Below, piece by piece: positions 51,069-64,000 of a stretch of 64,000 nt of DNA. The number at the start of each line of letters is the position of its first letter. Positions within the stretch are counted from its first letter, which is position 1. Source of the stretch: Membranipora membranacea (lineage: Eukaryota; Bryozoa; Gymnolaemata; Cheilostomatida; Membraniporidae); assembly GCA_914767715.1 (NCBI GenBank), contig OU612067.1:12589001-12653000 (forward strand). The letters are read 5' to 3'. Position numbers and translations under genes: made by a program. The notes beneath the pieces were generated by a model. It worked only from the letters and a program-made list of their open reading frames with translations. It was not told where the DNA came from and searched no databases.

Positions 51069-52054
51069 ATTCAGTTTCGTCACAAACAGTACCACAAAAT
51101 GTGGCACAAGGTAAATCAACATCAGTATCATCAGGCTACGGGAAATGGGGAGACAAAAATAACCTCGTGGATGGATCAGATACAGCTTCTGTAACTAAAA
51201 ATGGAGGTATCATTACCGACTGTACAGGCTGTTTTGCTAGCCAACCTTATGCTGGTTATTGGCAGGTTGACCTCGGAGACAAGTACTTTGTACCATATCT
51301 AAAGATAGTGAGAGTAGCAGGTGAGATGAAGCTTGGTCAGCGAATCCATCATCATTTGATACTAGATTGGAAATGATAGCAATGATATCCGTAGTTTATT
51401 CAAAAACCTAAGCTGCTAAAACGGTTCAAACATTTGTGTACTGTTCTTCTGACTAGCACATGGTAAGGCATCAGACAGCAAATCAAACTGAAGTGACAGC
51501 TCACCACTGCCAGAGCCAGCAATGGGCCATAATTAAGCTCCAGTAACCCTAATATGGGTACGCTGTGTTTAAATGGTTGCAGTGGTGGAAAGGAATGGAA
51601 CGGCATGACTCCAAGTAATCTATGTCAAGCTTGATATTTTACATGATTAGCTGATCCTTTCTGGTGTCGTGGGTTTGCAGATCCAGTTTGTATTAGAATG
51701 TTTGCATTTTATTGCCGGGTAATTGGTCTAGAAGGAGTTGTTAATTGCCTATCCGATTGCTATCAGGGTGAGAATCCTTGACTGATTTGTTGAGCAAGAA
51801 GCATTAAAGGTTGTTGACTAAGTCAAACACTTTTATTTCAATCTCAGGTTTCCCTCATAACATAACTGGGGTGAGTATCATCGTGTCTGAGAACAGTGGA
51901 GGTAATGATGAGGAGATACAGTACACAAGAAAGCCTAACAACCGCATAACACATCATGACCTTCAATATGTGAGATATGTACAGTATGTGAGACTCAAAA
52001 CGACTGAGCCAACCACAGGAATGATATTCGATGAGATCGAAGTATATGCATTCA
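51069..52054 (+). CDS. Gene B F5/8C / F-type-lectin-like domain (exons 51069-51320, 51848-52054)
   Basis: NVAQGKSTSVSSGYGKWGD, LVDGS, a DCTGC cluster, then GYWQVDLGDKYFVPYLKIVR in exon one, and ITGVSIIVSENSGG, YVQYVRLKTT, FDEIEVYAFS in exon two. AQGKxTxxSS...VDG...WQVDLG is the F-type lectin/discoidin signature. The HX26RXD fucose motif is not present in the expected strand (KIVRVAG instead of an NRxD), so fucose binding is doubtful. Confidence 0.8.
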
Positions 52055-55000
52055 GTAAGTGTAATGTCAGCTGATGATGCCTGAAAGCTTGAGTGTACAG
52101 TTCAGATTACTAAATCTTTTTTTGTCTATACTCAAAACTTGATCAATTTTACATTTATGAGGTGTTGTAATGAGTTTTGCTCTGTACACAAATCTGTAAT
52201 TGTGAAGTCTTGTCAATCCAACACTTAATTTCTTATGACCCATCATGCTTGGTTTGGAGATCAATTGCAGACTGATCATGTGATCTATATTCTTTTTGCA
52301 TTCATATCCTTGATCAATAGTGCTTGAATTAACTCAGGTAGCTTGAGTTACAAGGAAGTAGGTGTGACAGCCTGATATAAGATTCTAGATTAAGTTACGG
52401 GTACACATGACTCAAGTAGTCAGAAAAACCACATTCTATTTTTCAGATACTGAGCTGTTTATCCCCACTCGAGTAACCGCAACCAGCCCAACTGCAAATA
52501 CAGTGAGAATAAACTGGGAGCTACCACCGTCAGCATCAGGATATACAATGAATTACCAGGTGAGTTAATGGGAGTTAGTGCGTTAGTGGGTGAAACAGAA
52601 CAGATAGTGTCTCTATATTATGATCACGATTATCATGATAGTTTGAGTCGGGAGCATATTACAGTCAGGAAAAGTCATGCAAGATTTAGGCAGTTCCAAT
52701 TCGATGCTCTGTCCCTACTATGTTGCTGTCCTGTGCAAGGCCCGGTGCAATTTATTCATAAAATACATTTTGAATGCTGACTTTCTCTACAATTAGTTTT
52801 ACATTTAGCAACAAGCTATTAAACACAGATATCCTGAAAATTTTAAGTGTTGCAGGGAATGCATTTCACATGTTATTTTCTAATCATACTTGAATGTAGA
52901 GGATATTCATTTCCTCATCACAAAAAAAGTTTAATACGATACTTGCTTCCCCATGACTACCTGACGTTGTAATGCCTTGATGCCATAATTCACTCTTGGC
53001 ATTGATTCCATTCAGCTTATTAATAGCATGAAGAAAATTAATTTGAGTACCGAACAATTGCCATGACAATTCTATGCTAGCTATTATGACAAATTAAGCT
53101 GTGACTTAGACTGTGCGAATAAATGTTTCTATGATTTCCGATAGTACCGATGTGGTGATGGAAGCTGGAGTAATATGCAAAGTTCAGATTCCCAAGTATC
53201 AGCTACAGTAACTGGTTTGACCCGTAGTAGTATCTATACCTGTTCTGTGAGAGTCGACAAGTCACCAGAGACCCCTAACACAGCTACTGTAGAGACTTGG
53301 TGTTCAGGTACAAATTATTTTACTGCGCTTAGCAAGTGGGGATGTAACAATATAAGACATTGCACCAAAAAAAAATGATGATGAGAATCTTCGATCCGCG
53401 CACATTATTGTATTGCTGCAGAAAGCTTAAAATAAATTTAACAATAATTACCATTACTTTCACTTTCACACAAAAATAAGGGGTGTACACCCTTTTTCTT
53501 TCATATTTTGAAAAGAATTTTGCTAAATACAAAAACAAATTTATCTTTGACTTGAGCATGTTTCCTTTTGAATGTTCAAGGAAATGTCCGCCCAACACCA
53601 GTATCACTATCAGCTGGGGATCCTACTCAAGTCAATAATGGTGGGAGAAAAAGATGGAAATATGATATCACATGGAGTGTAGGTATTTTATATTATTTCA
53701 TTATTATTTTAATTCTTATTGGTATTCTAACCTGTCATTGCCTGCCCGTGGGTACCTTCTATAATATCTTTTTGATAATATATGTACCTTAACTTTCCTG
53801 ACCTTTCAAAAAAAATAATTTTAAGTTGATGTGCTTATAGAAACTTGAATGAGTAAAAGTAAGGTTTGTTCCATGTCTCGGTATATTGTGCTGAAAATTC
53901 CTTCCATTAGCATCCATGAAAGTATCAGACTTTACCTTTTATGTGTTAAAACATTTGATCATGATGTATGCGCTGTGCAATTCTCAATTATTTTAATTTA
54001 CATACTACTCCATAGATGCCATCATACTACAGACTGAGTTGCTTGACAGATGTCGCTGGCAAGTACAAAGTTGAAGTTGATGGAACTATCCAAACTTCAG
54101 GTCAACCAGGAACAAGTTATGTTTATTATACTGATGGGAATGTGAACCTAGCAATCAAAGTATGGTCACGCAACAGCGATAATCATCTATCCTCAGCTGC
54201 TACTGCATCTTTGACAACACCAACTGGATTACGTGAGCACCATTTAATGAATCCATAGTTAAATTAATTAGATCATAGATTTATTGTTTATTGCATGTAT
54301 AACATGACAGTTGTTCCAATTCATATTATGTATATAGTGGAGTGCAATCAGAAAATACCATGTGACCAAACAAACCCGAGTAGCTCAATAGATTGTAGCG
54401 GTTTCGAACCTAGAACTTTCAACACTCGCGCGCTGAAGAGTTAGTACTCTAATAAACTGAGCCACTTCCTATACCTATAGATTTCTTAGGAAATCAAATT
54501 TGGGTTGTTCAGAAAACCCAAAGAATGAGCTCGTTGAAGAAATCAGAAACTTAGAAAAAAAATTTCTTTGTTTTTCTTCTGAAAGTATTTTTCATATGCA
54601 GTTAGTGTTTGCAGTAATTTACTTATTTTAAATTTAATCTAGTAAATTAATTTATTTAACTACTTTATTTAACTTCAACTTTGTACTTGCCATTGACATC
54701 TGCCAAGCAACTCAGTCGGTAGTATGTTGGCATCTATTGAGGAGAATGTAAATAAAAATAATTGAGAATAACACAGCGCATACATCATGATCGAATAGTT
54801 TTAACACATAAAAGTTTAGGTCTCACACTTCCATAGATGTTAATGGAAGGAATTTTCAGCACGATATACCGAGACAACCAAGAAACCTTACTTTTACTCG
54901 TTCAAGTTTCTAGAAGCACATAAACTTAAAAAGAAGTATGCAGTAAATGTTTGCAGTAATTTACTCAAGTAAATTTAAATTTTATTTTATTTTATTTTAT

Positions 55001-58000
55001 ATTATTTTATTTTATTTTATTTTATTTTATTTTATTTTATTTTATTTTATTTTATTTTATTTTATTTTATTTTATTTTATTTTATTTTATATTATTTTAT
55101 TTTATTTTATTTTATTTTATTTTATTTATTTCATTTTATTTTATTTTACTTTGCCTTATTTTTTTTTTCATTTACTTTTTTTTTAATATATCAGTATTAC
55201 TAATTTTGTTAAATTTATTTATTCAATAGAGAAAAAGTAAAATAACTTAATTTGTTAATGTTAATGTTTGCAAAAGATTTACTTGTTTGCAGAAGATTAC
55301 CCACCTGGATAACAGTTATAGAAACCAACTCATTTCGGTCAACACTTCTATTTTAAGTTCAGCCTCATAAACACAAGGTAGCATCAGCAACTTGGTCAAA
55401 TTTATTCAACTCAAATTGCCATACTTGGAGAAGAGATGACAAACATTAGAATCTTGCTACATCTGAATACCGGACTTCATGATTTCACATGGTGTCATGA
55501 TTGGCATTCTTTGTCACTAATGGTTTGATATCTCAATGGCCTGGTGATCACACATTCTGATTATTTCCAGCTCCACAAGTGAGACCGAGGAATGTTGGTC
55601 TTACAGCTCCAGTAGACAACTGTGTTCAGATGTCACACACAGGGGTTGAGTACCCGAATGCACCTAACTCACAGATTATCTACCAGGTACTCTATCAGTT
55701 TCTTTAACAGCAAGTTAGGTATAGTAAATGTATTAAAGATGAGACACAAAAGATGGGCATTCAGAAAGGTTTAAAAATTACATTACAGTTAAAGTCCATA
55801 TCTTTATGGGCAGTAGCCAGTTGCATGAAACAATCATGGCTGAGGTTTGTTGGTGCAGCCCATGTTGCATGCTAAGACATATTTAACATACTTAGTCCAA
55901 TCCCACACTAGACATGACAAACTGTCTTGCCATCTGCCATACTGATCTGATCATTGTAAACCAACAACGCTTTGCTTGTGAATATACTGTGAATATGTTG
56001 TGAATATGTTGTGAATACCTTGTGAATATGTGGTGAATACCGTGTGAACATCTTGTGAATATCTTGTGAATATATCTTTTGTTTAGTTCAAGTGTACCAG
56101 TATGACAAATTGGCTGACCATCCCCTCTAACAACAGACGTTGTGGTTACTCAGCTTATCAGATGGTTTCATGTCAAATCAGAGCTCACAACACCAACAAC
56201 AATAAAAACAGTGCGACTGCTACAACTGCTTCCATCTACACAAAATGTGAAAGTAAGAATTTAAATGTTGAATTACAAAAATACAATGCCATGGTTTGGG
56301 GAAAGATGTCCTACATACATTTCCAGTCTGCATGTGTCCAAAAGATTAGGCCTCATTGAAAAGAAAAGTATTAATGGGTGTGGTACTCTTAATCAAGTAA
56401 ACTTTTTTAACACATTTATTGACGTCAAATCACATCTCAGTGATATTCCCCAATTATGTCAATTAAACCAAAAAAAATGCTATGTGCAAACCACTTAGTT
56501 CAAACCTCTTGGGACCATCAAATTGTGCCCTAATAAGCAAAATTTTGAATTGAGTGACATTGGAATGCATAGATATTTGACTGAAGGGACCAAGTTAGAA
56601 ATATATATGCTGTATTGAGACAAAGTTCACTGTTTAAGGACAAAGACAAGAATTATGGGTGAACATGGTCAAGTCCATATTGAATGGTTGAAAGAAAGTA
56701 TTTTTTACATTACATAACTTCTTCAAGGATGTAATTTTGATCCAGATTGTAGCTGCTAAAGTTGAAAATTAGATTGGGTCAAGTTCGAATAAACTCACCA
56801 ATAACATTTACCTATCTATCCACCCATTTTTTGAATGAAATTACTAAGTGCAAGCATAAGTATGAATTTTTAATAAATAAAATCTTAATAGTTCTTTGAC
56901 TCCCGTATTTGCGGCAAAAATCAGTCAGGCAACACATTCTGTAACGGTTTCTACGAGCCACATCATTTTTGGACCTTATCACACTTTCAGTAAGCAGGCA
57001 ATGAAAATGACACATTATTAATATGTTGACTCATCAACTCATGGATATGGAGCTGAATATTGCCGAATCAGCAATATGTGTAAGCAAAGACCAGTTAATC
57101 TGACTATTATGAGATGCCTGCTCACAGGTTGATAATTTATGTGATATGTTGGTGTCTTGTTAACAGGTCCTGATAAAGTAACCACAAATTCTCAGCCCAA
57201 CAGATCAGGATCCCCAGAGATGAACAATGGAAGGCTTCGCTGGAAATATACAGTCACCTGGCAGGTAAGAATCAAATGTAAAAAACAGCTAACATCTTTC
57301 ATCTGTGTGAGCAGCTCTTTGAATCTCATTCAGCCGTAAATATCAGGGTGAATGAAACCTGCTGATCAATTGGGTCAATTGTCCATTTACATAGCAGCAC
57401 ATATAATGTTATTGCAGCCGTCTTATTCAATAATTTGCTTTTATTGCCTTCTAGAATCCAATCAATATCAAGTGTGCAAATATCCGAACGAGTAACCCAT
57501 ACCAAATACGTGGATATGGCAATACATCATGGACCAACCTACAAACTAATATTTATGAGTTATACACAGATGGTAACGAGGCAATCTCGCTTGGTGTAAA
57601 AGTTTATAATAACGACGGTATTAGTTCATCAGAAAAGATCATATCATTTACATCTAGCAGCAACATAGGTAAGTTCAAAAACTTAATATGTGTCAAAAGT
57701 CTCACATATAGGTTCACAATGATAGATGCAAGTCTGGTGGCCATAAGAAAAGAAAAAGAATTTGATGTTAGAGTGAGAGTAGGGACAAAAGCAGCAGAAA
57801 GGAGCCCCACAAAAAAAATAGATTTTCAAGTAAATTAGACAACCATTTTGGTGCCGGCTGGTTAATATCAAATGCTCCTTTTTTCATTCAGATTATCTAT
57901 ATAAGTCCTCTTTTTATTCTTTTTTTATCATTTTTATTGGCAGTCTCATTCATTCAAGTAGCGGAATGTTTTCTGAATAGTGCCGAAAAAATCTTAAGCC

Positions 58001-61000
58001 ATTGATAATCCAACACGGTATAACTTTAATAGGATTGAAATAAAATACTTCAAGAAAGCTGCAATATTGTTGTTGGTAATTGGTGAATTCAATAATATGC
58101 GAACGTAAGAGACAAACTTATCAAGTATTAGCTTGGATTACATTTCAGCTCCACAGGCTAGACCAAGGAATGTTGCCCTTACAGCTCCAGTAGATAACTG
58201 TGTTCAAATATCGTATACAGAAGTTGAATACCCAAATGCACCGACCTCGCAGATCGTCTATCAGGTACTGCTTATTGATTTATTTCTTTTTACTGTAGTG
58301 AATTCCGCGTGACACTATGTGTTTTCATTATGAAACAAATTATTGGTATTCAAAGAGGTTCCACCTTAATGCTGAGTGGAATAAACGTACTAGCAGGTTA
58401 GGTTCTCCATATTCACATGAAAAATTTCAGCCCACAGTCCTGGAAATTCTGTATTATTAGACAATGACTGCTCTCTTTCACCATCATAAAACATTACCAC
58501 CACCACGGTAACATCATGTGACATTCACTTCAGCCAAGGTGGTTACTACTATCTGGAGAGCAAACATGGAACACAAATTCCGTGCTTGGTCATATGAAGT
58601 ACTTGTTGTTCTTATCTGCACTGCCTGGTGCAAAGAATGCTTTTTGAGACACATGTGCATTTATATTAATAATACCATTTTTTAACCACTTTTTAGTGAT
58701 ACTATTTTTGCATGCAAGGCAACTTCATTATCTTTTAGCAGGGTACGTGTATCAGCAACCTTTTTCTCGCAACTTTTACAGTTAGTGATAGAATACAAAT
58801 CAATCAATCAAATCATATTTTCCTGTTGGTATTAATGAGCTGAAAATGAAATGCTGACTTATCTCTTAATGCTGTCATGAATTGTGTTCGGCATTACATG
58901 TTGTCATTACATACTAGGCATTAGCATTTAAACATGACACAAAGTTTTGGTATTAGATCGGCTAGCAGGTAAGGTTCTCAATATTCACATAATAAAGTCC
59001 AATTCACAGTCTTGGTAATTCTGTATCCTTGAGCAACGACTGCTTTCATTCTCCATCTGGGACCATAAACACCTTCATTGCACCATTACACTTTACACCA
59101 TGTGGCATACACTTCAGCTCAAATGGTGACTAAGATCCAGAGAAGAGATCGAAGAAGAAATATCCATTTTAAAATTATTCTATTCTCTCTATAGTCACAG
59201 TAACTTCTAAATAATGTCTTCAGAAGCCCAATTTCTAGACTTTCATCTTACTTTTTGTGATCACAAACTGCAGACAAAATAAACAAATCAAACTATTTTA
59301 TCATTTTATGCTACTAGGATAACCTCTTAATATATAAATGTATATAAACCTTAGAAAATTTTGTTCCAGTATAAATGCACTTCCATGACTAACTGGCAGA
59401 ATATCCCCTCTGACAAAAGAAGATGTGGTTACTCAGCTTATCAGATGGTCACATGTGAGATCAGAGCTCATAACACCAACAACAATAAGAACAGTGACAC
59501 TGCAACAGTCTCGCAATATACAAAATGTCAAAGTAAGATTATAAACAAATTTCTTGCTCAAAATAAAAATCGGGTATATTTTCTTCTGAGACAATATTAA
59601 TACCAATGCTACACCAAAAAATGACTGTTAAAATGGCTGAAATATGACCAGTTTGTACAGATGGTGAGCACATGGGAATATATAAAGTTGAACCCTTCGG
59701 AGTAAAATCAGTTGTACAATGAATAGCCTCACTGACTTGTTACACAAATTTCTTTTCTGCCTATTTATTATATCTGCTCAAAAAAGTTTTAAAAAAAGAA
59801 AAAATTACAGTCTAAGGATTCATTTGTCCTAAAGATTGAACCATGAAATTTACAAATCGAATGCAGCGTGCCATATTTTGATAATTTGGACTTATACGCT
59901 TTCAAAATCTCACGCTCTTATTTATTCATTTTCGCTACTATGCTGATGCATTCACTGATTTTTCTCCCTACCAATTTTTTTACTACAGACCCTGATAAAG
60001 TAAGAAGTATCCAAAGAACAAAATCTGATTCACCAGAGATAAGGAATGGGAGGCTTCGATGGAAATACACAGTCACTTGGGAGGTACAAGAAATGACGTA
60101 ATATACACATGACAGACGCATGTTTTAATTCTTACCATACTCCTGTTTTTTTTTGTAAAAAGATTTACTTCTGATTATAAATGATATCAATTATTACTTA
60201 AGTAAAAATTTAGACAATACAGATAAAAATAGAGACAATTAAGGAACATTTAACAAATGATTCATATTGTGTTCCAGAATCCAATCAACATCAAATGTGC
60301 AAGAATCAGAGGAAACAACCCATACCAAGTACGTGGATATGAACTGACAGGATGGAACAACTTACCAACTAATAGATACGCGTTCTATACAGATGGATAT
60401 GAGACAATTTCACTTTATGTCAGAGTTTACAATAATGAAGATTATGTATCATCTGAAGAACAGATAACTTTCACAACAGACAAACTTAGTGAGTATCCAT
60501 ATTAATATTGTAAAAAAAATAATTGGGATTGTACAGTACACTCAATTCTATACCTTATAACTACACATCACAGCAAAAATTGTAATAACGAAGCCACCAC
60601 ACAACGTGACGGCTTTTTTGTTCTCTCTGATAGATCTGGAAGTGCAATAGTGATTTTTCAATTGTGAAGTTTCCAATTCATAGACTCTTGAAATATGATT
60701 TGTAGCAGCTCAATGGTTAGAAATTTATACATATTCTCCACAGGCAGATGGCCAGTATCTAGAAATAGTCAACTGGTCATGGGAACTGAATATTTAAACA
60801 GACACAAATATTTGCGTGGAGATATTTTCTTTGATATTTTCAGGTCCACAGACAAAACCTCAGAATTTTGTTTTAACATCAACTTCTTCCAGTTGTGTTC
60901 GCTTATCTTGGAACCCTCCGGCATATCTCAATTCACCTCCAGCTGAAGTTTCTTACCGAGTATGTACATTTAAAAAAATAGTTATTACATTATTATTACA

Positions 61001-64000
61001 TTGATCTTCAATTGCAAAGTTACAATCAGGATTTTAGCAAATCTGTCCTCAAGTTTAGCATGTTGGACATTGTTATTTACAGGTACACTAGAAAATTTGT
61101 AATTTTACTCGGATTTTCCTTTGACAGCATAGCTGCAATTCAAACGGATGGAGGACAGTCAACAACAATGAACAAGTGTGCACGTTTTCACCGTTCACAG
61201 AAGTGACATGTTTGCTAAAAGCGATTAATGATGTGGGAGACAGTTCTCTGGCAACCTCTACTTCAACCACACACTGTGCAGGTAAATTTGTAGCCAAGTT
61301 AAAACATGAAATACATTTATGTAGACCTGTGTTAATTGCATTGTTAGTAGATATTCACAAGGCTTGAAGTGCGTATCACAGAGTCATAGGTAAGATGTAA
61401 AATATTTCAATAAAAAAATTTCCAATCCCGTATATCACATAACACCTGATAAATATTCGGATATAGTTTGATTATTGACACCATCATTTGTTTCTATACC
61501 CCATTTTGACATTACTGCTATAACTATTTCTATTTTTTTGTAATTCATCAGCATCCTCCTCTCCAAGAAACATCATTTTCACAGATCAGGGCACAACTAT
61601 GAATTCTGGACGCGTCAGACGCAAATACAGTGTAGGCTGGACTGTAAGTTAATAACTTCGACTCTCACTTTCCCAAACTTACCACATCAAGTTAATTCAA
61701 TTAGATATACAGTTTGCAGAGTATCTATGTCACCGGCAGAGGCTGAAAAGCCATTGTCCTATTATTAAAGCTGTTAAATCTTATCATCAATATTACAACC
61801 ACAACCAGTATGATAAGGAGGCCTGTGCCCTCGAGGCAGTCAAGGCCAACTAGTAATGTGTAGTGACAAGTACCAAGTAGTAACTCCTTGCATGTACTCC
61901 CTCTCAGCAGTATCATGTATGTGATTTGAACTGACCACCATTCTCCCAGATTTCACCATAAAATGATGTTTCTTTTTCGATTTGGCTTGCAAACATAACT
62001 TAACCTACTTTAAATGAACATGTCCTTTGAATAACCAACTCTTCTTCATTCCTTCATACAAACACCTGCTAGGCATAGTGTGCCTGCAAATTTCCAATAA
62101 CTCATTGGAGTTTTATCACTCACAGAGACAACCAGTTAGAACACAAGTATGATGATGGTGGTGGTGAATGAGTGGGTCCAGGTTATTAACCTGAATAGAA
62201 TAGGGCAAAGTTTGGGTGGGTGAAGTGAGTAAGAGAAATGAGACTGAGAGAGAAACAGTTTCCTCTATCCACCCACCAAACAATCTTAATCTATTGGTCA
62301 GGAGCACAACCACTGTGGAATGTATTAGAATTAACTCACCTCTTAGTCGTGGATAATCAAAATTCAGAAGAGATTGTTGTTATTCCATTGAAAAAATAGG
62401 AAAAGCATTGGGCGAATTATAGTATTCTCGTAATAAAACAACAAAAAGCAAGAGTTTTTAGCAATAATATTGGATTATTTCCATAGAATCGAGTCAAATG
62501 TGCACTCTCCCCATCAAAAAGCTGTAAACATGTGAATTTCAAGCTATGACCTTTGACTGACCTGGCCAAAATCCAGATGAACACACAACAGATCAATTTG
62601 TGGGTGGAAGGTAGTAATTTCAGACAGCATGTTCGAAATAATACATTTTTTGGTTTAAAATCTTTGGCAAAGGAGACTTGAATAAAATGTAGTAACGGTC
62701 CTTGACAACACCAAATTAGAGAAGAACAACTCATGTTTCAGAATTGACATTCATTGCAGTTTAACCCACCCCAATGCTGATGATGGAGCGTTGGGCCTAC
62801 TTCAACATCAAAAACTATTACCCCAATTTCATTGGGTACTATTGGGGCTTCCCAACACCACTCTGATGCAATAGAAAGTGAGTTTGAGCATATTTTAGCC
62901 TGTTATACTTTTCAACCCCAGATTTTCTCTTCCAACTCCAGATCTATTCAATCCCCGAAAATCTGGAGTTGTAATTTCAACCCCGATAGGCCGGGGGTCA
63001 GGGGTACTCCCTACGCCCCTTTAGAGAGGCATCATTGTAAATTATAATTACTGGTTATGTTTATGTGATTTGTTATAGGAGCCTGAGGTATTCAATTGTC
63101 AATCTCTGAGATCTAACAACAAGTACGCCTTTAAAGATCCAAATGGTAACTGGCATAACACTAATAACAACAATTACGTCATCTTCACAGAGGGAAATTT
63201 CCAGGTCACTGTAGGAGTAACCGCTACTAATAGCCAAAACTTTGTTTCAACCGAGGCAGTCGCAACATATACCACTCACTCATTCCGTAAGTCATAAAAT
63301 CTGTCTCCTGACTGAAAACAATATGCATTAACATCATACAGAAGGCCCAGAGAACAAGTCATTGTGAGAACATAGGCTGTAATTTCACGATTATTATTAT
63401 GTTTTAGTTGCATCATTGTTCTTTAAATAATCCTCAATAACGTGTCAACATTTGGAGTACACACGCAATAGCTGTAAGATCTGACTTCACCGCAACCAGT
63501 GGTGGCTGAGATGGAGTGTGTATTTGTTGGTCCTGTCAGTTTCTTTACAATTTCCGGAACTTTAACATCAAAGAAAACATCAATAAAAAAATTGACACTT
63601 GAACCAAAACAAGCGTGCCATTCTAAACTTGCCTTTTCAACAAAGTCTCTGTAAAGATGTGTGTTTAAACAATGACAGTTTCATGTGGTATTGGTTTCGG
63701 TACACGTGGTAAGAGTCTAACTACCTCGGGATACAGAATATCAACCAGGATTACCTTCATGTGCAACTCACATCAGCCATATTGAAGCCTTCTTATAGAT
63801 ACATTTACATCAAAGGAGGAATGGGAAAATGACAAATAGTTATTTGTGCATTTAATAATTGAGCCTGAGGACTTCAGTTCAGGCTTATCACTTCAAATTT
63901 TCATGAGTTGGGAATTTGTGTGTGTTACAGGCCCTCAAAAGGCCCCTACAATGATGCAGCTTTTCTCATCTAGTCCTTACTGTGTCACTATGACCTGGAA
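51069..64000 (+). CDS. Gene B: tandem paralog of gene A, 3' partial
   Basis: Nineteen exons join in frame: 51069-51320, 51848-52054, 52447-52559, 53145-53307, 53581-53678, 54016-54232, 55571-55686, 56087-56252, 57167-57264, 57455-57668, 58149-58264, 59370-59532, 59989-60083, 60278-60488, 60844-60959, 61128-61281, 61552-61643, 63079-63286, 63931-64000+. The order is an F-type-lectin/F5/8C-like domain then alternating a and b FN3-like domains. Exon 51069 starts in phase 1, so a leader exon lies upstream. Expected continuation to the right: further FN3, sushi, TM and tail as in gene A. Likely a cell-surface recognition or adhesion receptor. Confidence 0.8.
52447..53307 (+). CDS. Gene B FN3-like domain a1 (exons 52447-52559, 53145-53307)
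   Basis: DTELFIPTRVTATSPTANTV, INWELPPSASGYTMNYQ, then YRCGDGSWSNMQSSDS and SSIYTCSVRV. Same exon lengths (113 and 163 nt) as gene A 4180-4292 and 4911-5073. Confidence 0.8.
53581..54232 (+). CDS. Gene B FN3-like domain b1 (exons 53581-53678, 54016-54232)
   Basis: NVRPTPVSLSAGDPTQVNNG, RWKYDITWS, then MPSYYRLSCLTDVAGKYKVE and VNLAIKVWSRNSDN. The counterpart of 5360-6009, with identical exon lengths. Confidence 0.8.
54376..54475 (-). mobile_element. tRNA-derived SINE, ortholog of the 6145 copy
   Basis: The minus strand reads GTGGCTCAGTTTATTAGAGT (A box) and AGGTTCGAAACC (B box), then GCTACAATCTATTGAGCTAC. It sits about 145 bp after the exon end at 54232, as the gene A copy does after 6009, so the insertion predates the A/B duplication. 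Confidence 0.7.
54978..55147. repeat. TTTTA pentanucleotide repeat
   Basis: About 34 units of TTTTA with a few interruptions, in the gene B intron. The homologous place in gene A (about 6450-6560) has only a degenerate AT-rich version. Confidence 0.95.
55571..56252 (+). CDS. Gene B FN3-like domain a2 (exons 55571-55686, 56087-56252)
   Basis: RPRNVGLTAPVDNCVQMSHT ... IIYQ, then FKCTSMTNWLTIPSNNRRC, GYSAYQMVSCQIRAHN, YTKC. Counterpart of 8628-9367. Confidence 0.8.
55975..56072 (+). repeat. 11-bp minisatellite, gene B copy
   Basis: Eight or nine imperfect units like GAATATCTTGT just before the acceptor at 56086, homologous to 9107-9190. Confidence 0.8.
57167..57668 (+). CDS. Gene B FN3-like domain b2 (exons 57167-57264, 57455-57668)
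   Basis: PDKVTTNSQPNRSGSPEMNN, LRWKYTVTWQ, then NPINIKCANIRTSNPYQIRG, TDGNEAISLGVKVYNND. Counterpart of gene A b2/b3. Confidence 0.8.
58149..59532 (+). CDS. Gene B FN3-like domain a3 (exons 58149-58264, 59370-59532)
   Basis: RPRNVALTAPVDNCVQISYT ... IVYQ, then YKCTSMTNWQNIPSDKRRC, GYSAYQMVTCEIRAHN, YTKCQ. Counterpart of gene A a3/a4. The intron between is longer (1.1 kb) and contains an internal duplication of the motif AGGTTCTC(C/A)ATATTCACA (about 58400 and 58970). Confidence 0.8.
59989..60488 (+). CDS. Gene B FN3-like domain b3 (exons 59989-60083, 60278-60488)
   Basis: PDKVRSIQRTKSDSPEIRNG, LRWKYTVTWE, then NPINIKCARIRGNNPYQVRG, TDGYETISLYVRVYNNED, FTTDKL. The ortholog of gene A b4 (14202-14661); the first exon is one codon shorter. 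Confidence 0.8.
60844..61281 (+). CDS. Gene B FN3-like domain a4 (exons 60844-60959, 61128-61281)
   Basis: PQTKPQNFVLTSTSSSCVRL, SWNPPAYLNSPPAEVSYR, then HSCNSNGWRTVNNNEQVC, FTEVTCLLKAINDVGDSSL. Gene A keeps only the first half of the first exon (15245-15302). Confidence 0.75.
61552..63286 (+). CDS. Gene B FN3-like domain b4 (exons 61552-61643, 63079-63286)
   Basis: SSSPRNIIFTDQGTTMNSGR, RRKYSVGWT, then EPEVFNCQSLRSNNKYAFKD, YVIFTEGNFQVTVGVTATNS. This domain has no counterpart in gene A. The intervening 1.4-kb intron has no recognised element. Confidence 0.75.
63931..64000 (+). CDS. Gene B partial exon, start of the next a-type FN3 domain
   Basis: After acceptor GTTACAG the exon reads PQKAPTMMQLFSSSPYCVTM and continues past the window. 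It matches gene A exon 15652-15761. Confidence 0.7.

Noticed and set aside
54947-55186. 79-codon open frame rich in Ile, Leu, Phe and Tyr
   Set aside because: It is only the translation of the TTTTA repeat.

Overview
The window is animal (metazoan) nuclear DNA: AT-rich, intron-dense (short exons with GT-AG borders), and full of LTR, non-LTR, tRNA-derived SINE and foldback repeats. The mix of modular FN3-like, F5/8C and sushi receptors with a membrane-proximal segment like that of sponge or RTK/RPTP receptors suggests an early-branching animal, perhaps a demosponge. That placement is inference.

Layout. (1) 1-3040, minus strand: a decayed Ty3/gypsy retrotransposon cut by the window edge. (2) 3643-43335, plus strand: gene A. 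Its 32 recognisable exons join in one frame (1700 codons including the stop, 5' end missing): half of an F5/8C/F-type-lectin-like domain, about 13 FN3-like domains each split over two exons, a membrane-proximal segment, a sushi/CCP domain, one transmembrane helix and a tail with PPxY and tyrosine motifs. (3) 18685-32522, minus strand: nested gene N, inside a 15.6-kb intron of gene A. Twenty exons join in one frame (about 1254 codons) and encode a Tudor-like domain, acidic Ser-rich linkers, an F-box-like segment, two zinc fingers, a tyrosine-recombinase-like core and a C-terminal Myb/SANT-like helix region. The recombinase exon carries an in-frame TGA and a +1 shift in a G7 run. (4) 51069-64000, plus strand: gene B, a head-to-tail paralog of A that runs off the right edge.

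Genes A and B share exon sizes, intron phases, intron sequence, a SINE and an 11-bp minisatellite, so they come from a large tandem duplication. Differences show later events: a 1.97-kb exon-block duplication in A, loss of one FN3 pair in A that left an orphan half exon, and insertion of a 1.78-kb TIR element in A whose empty site survives in B.

The introns of gene N hold a 15-copy 118-bp satellite, long palindromes and a 512-bp tandem duplication. The 7.7 kb between A and B holds LINE debris, a SINE and a possible decayed FN3 exon. All exon models were read by eye from splice consensus and frame continuity; no database or RNA evidence was available.
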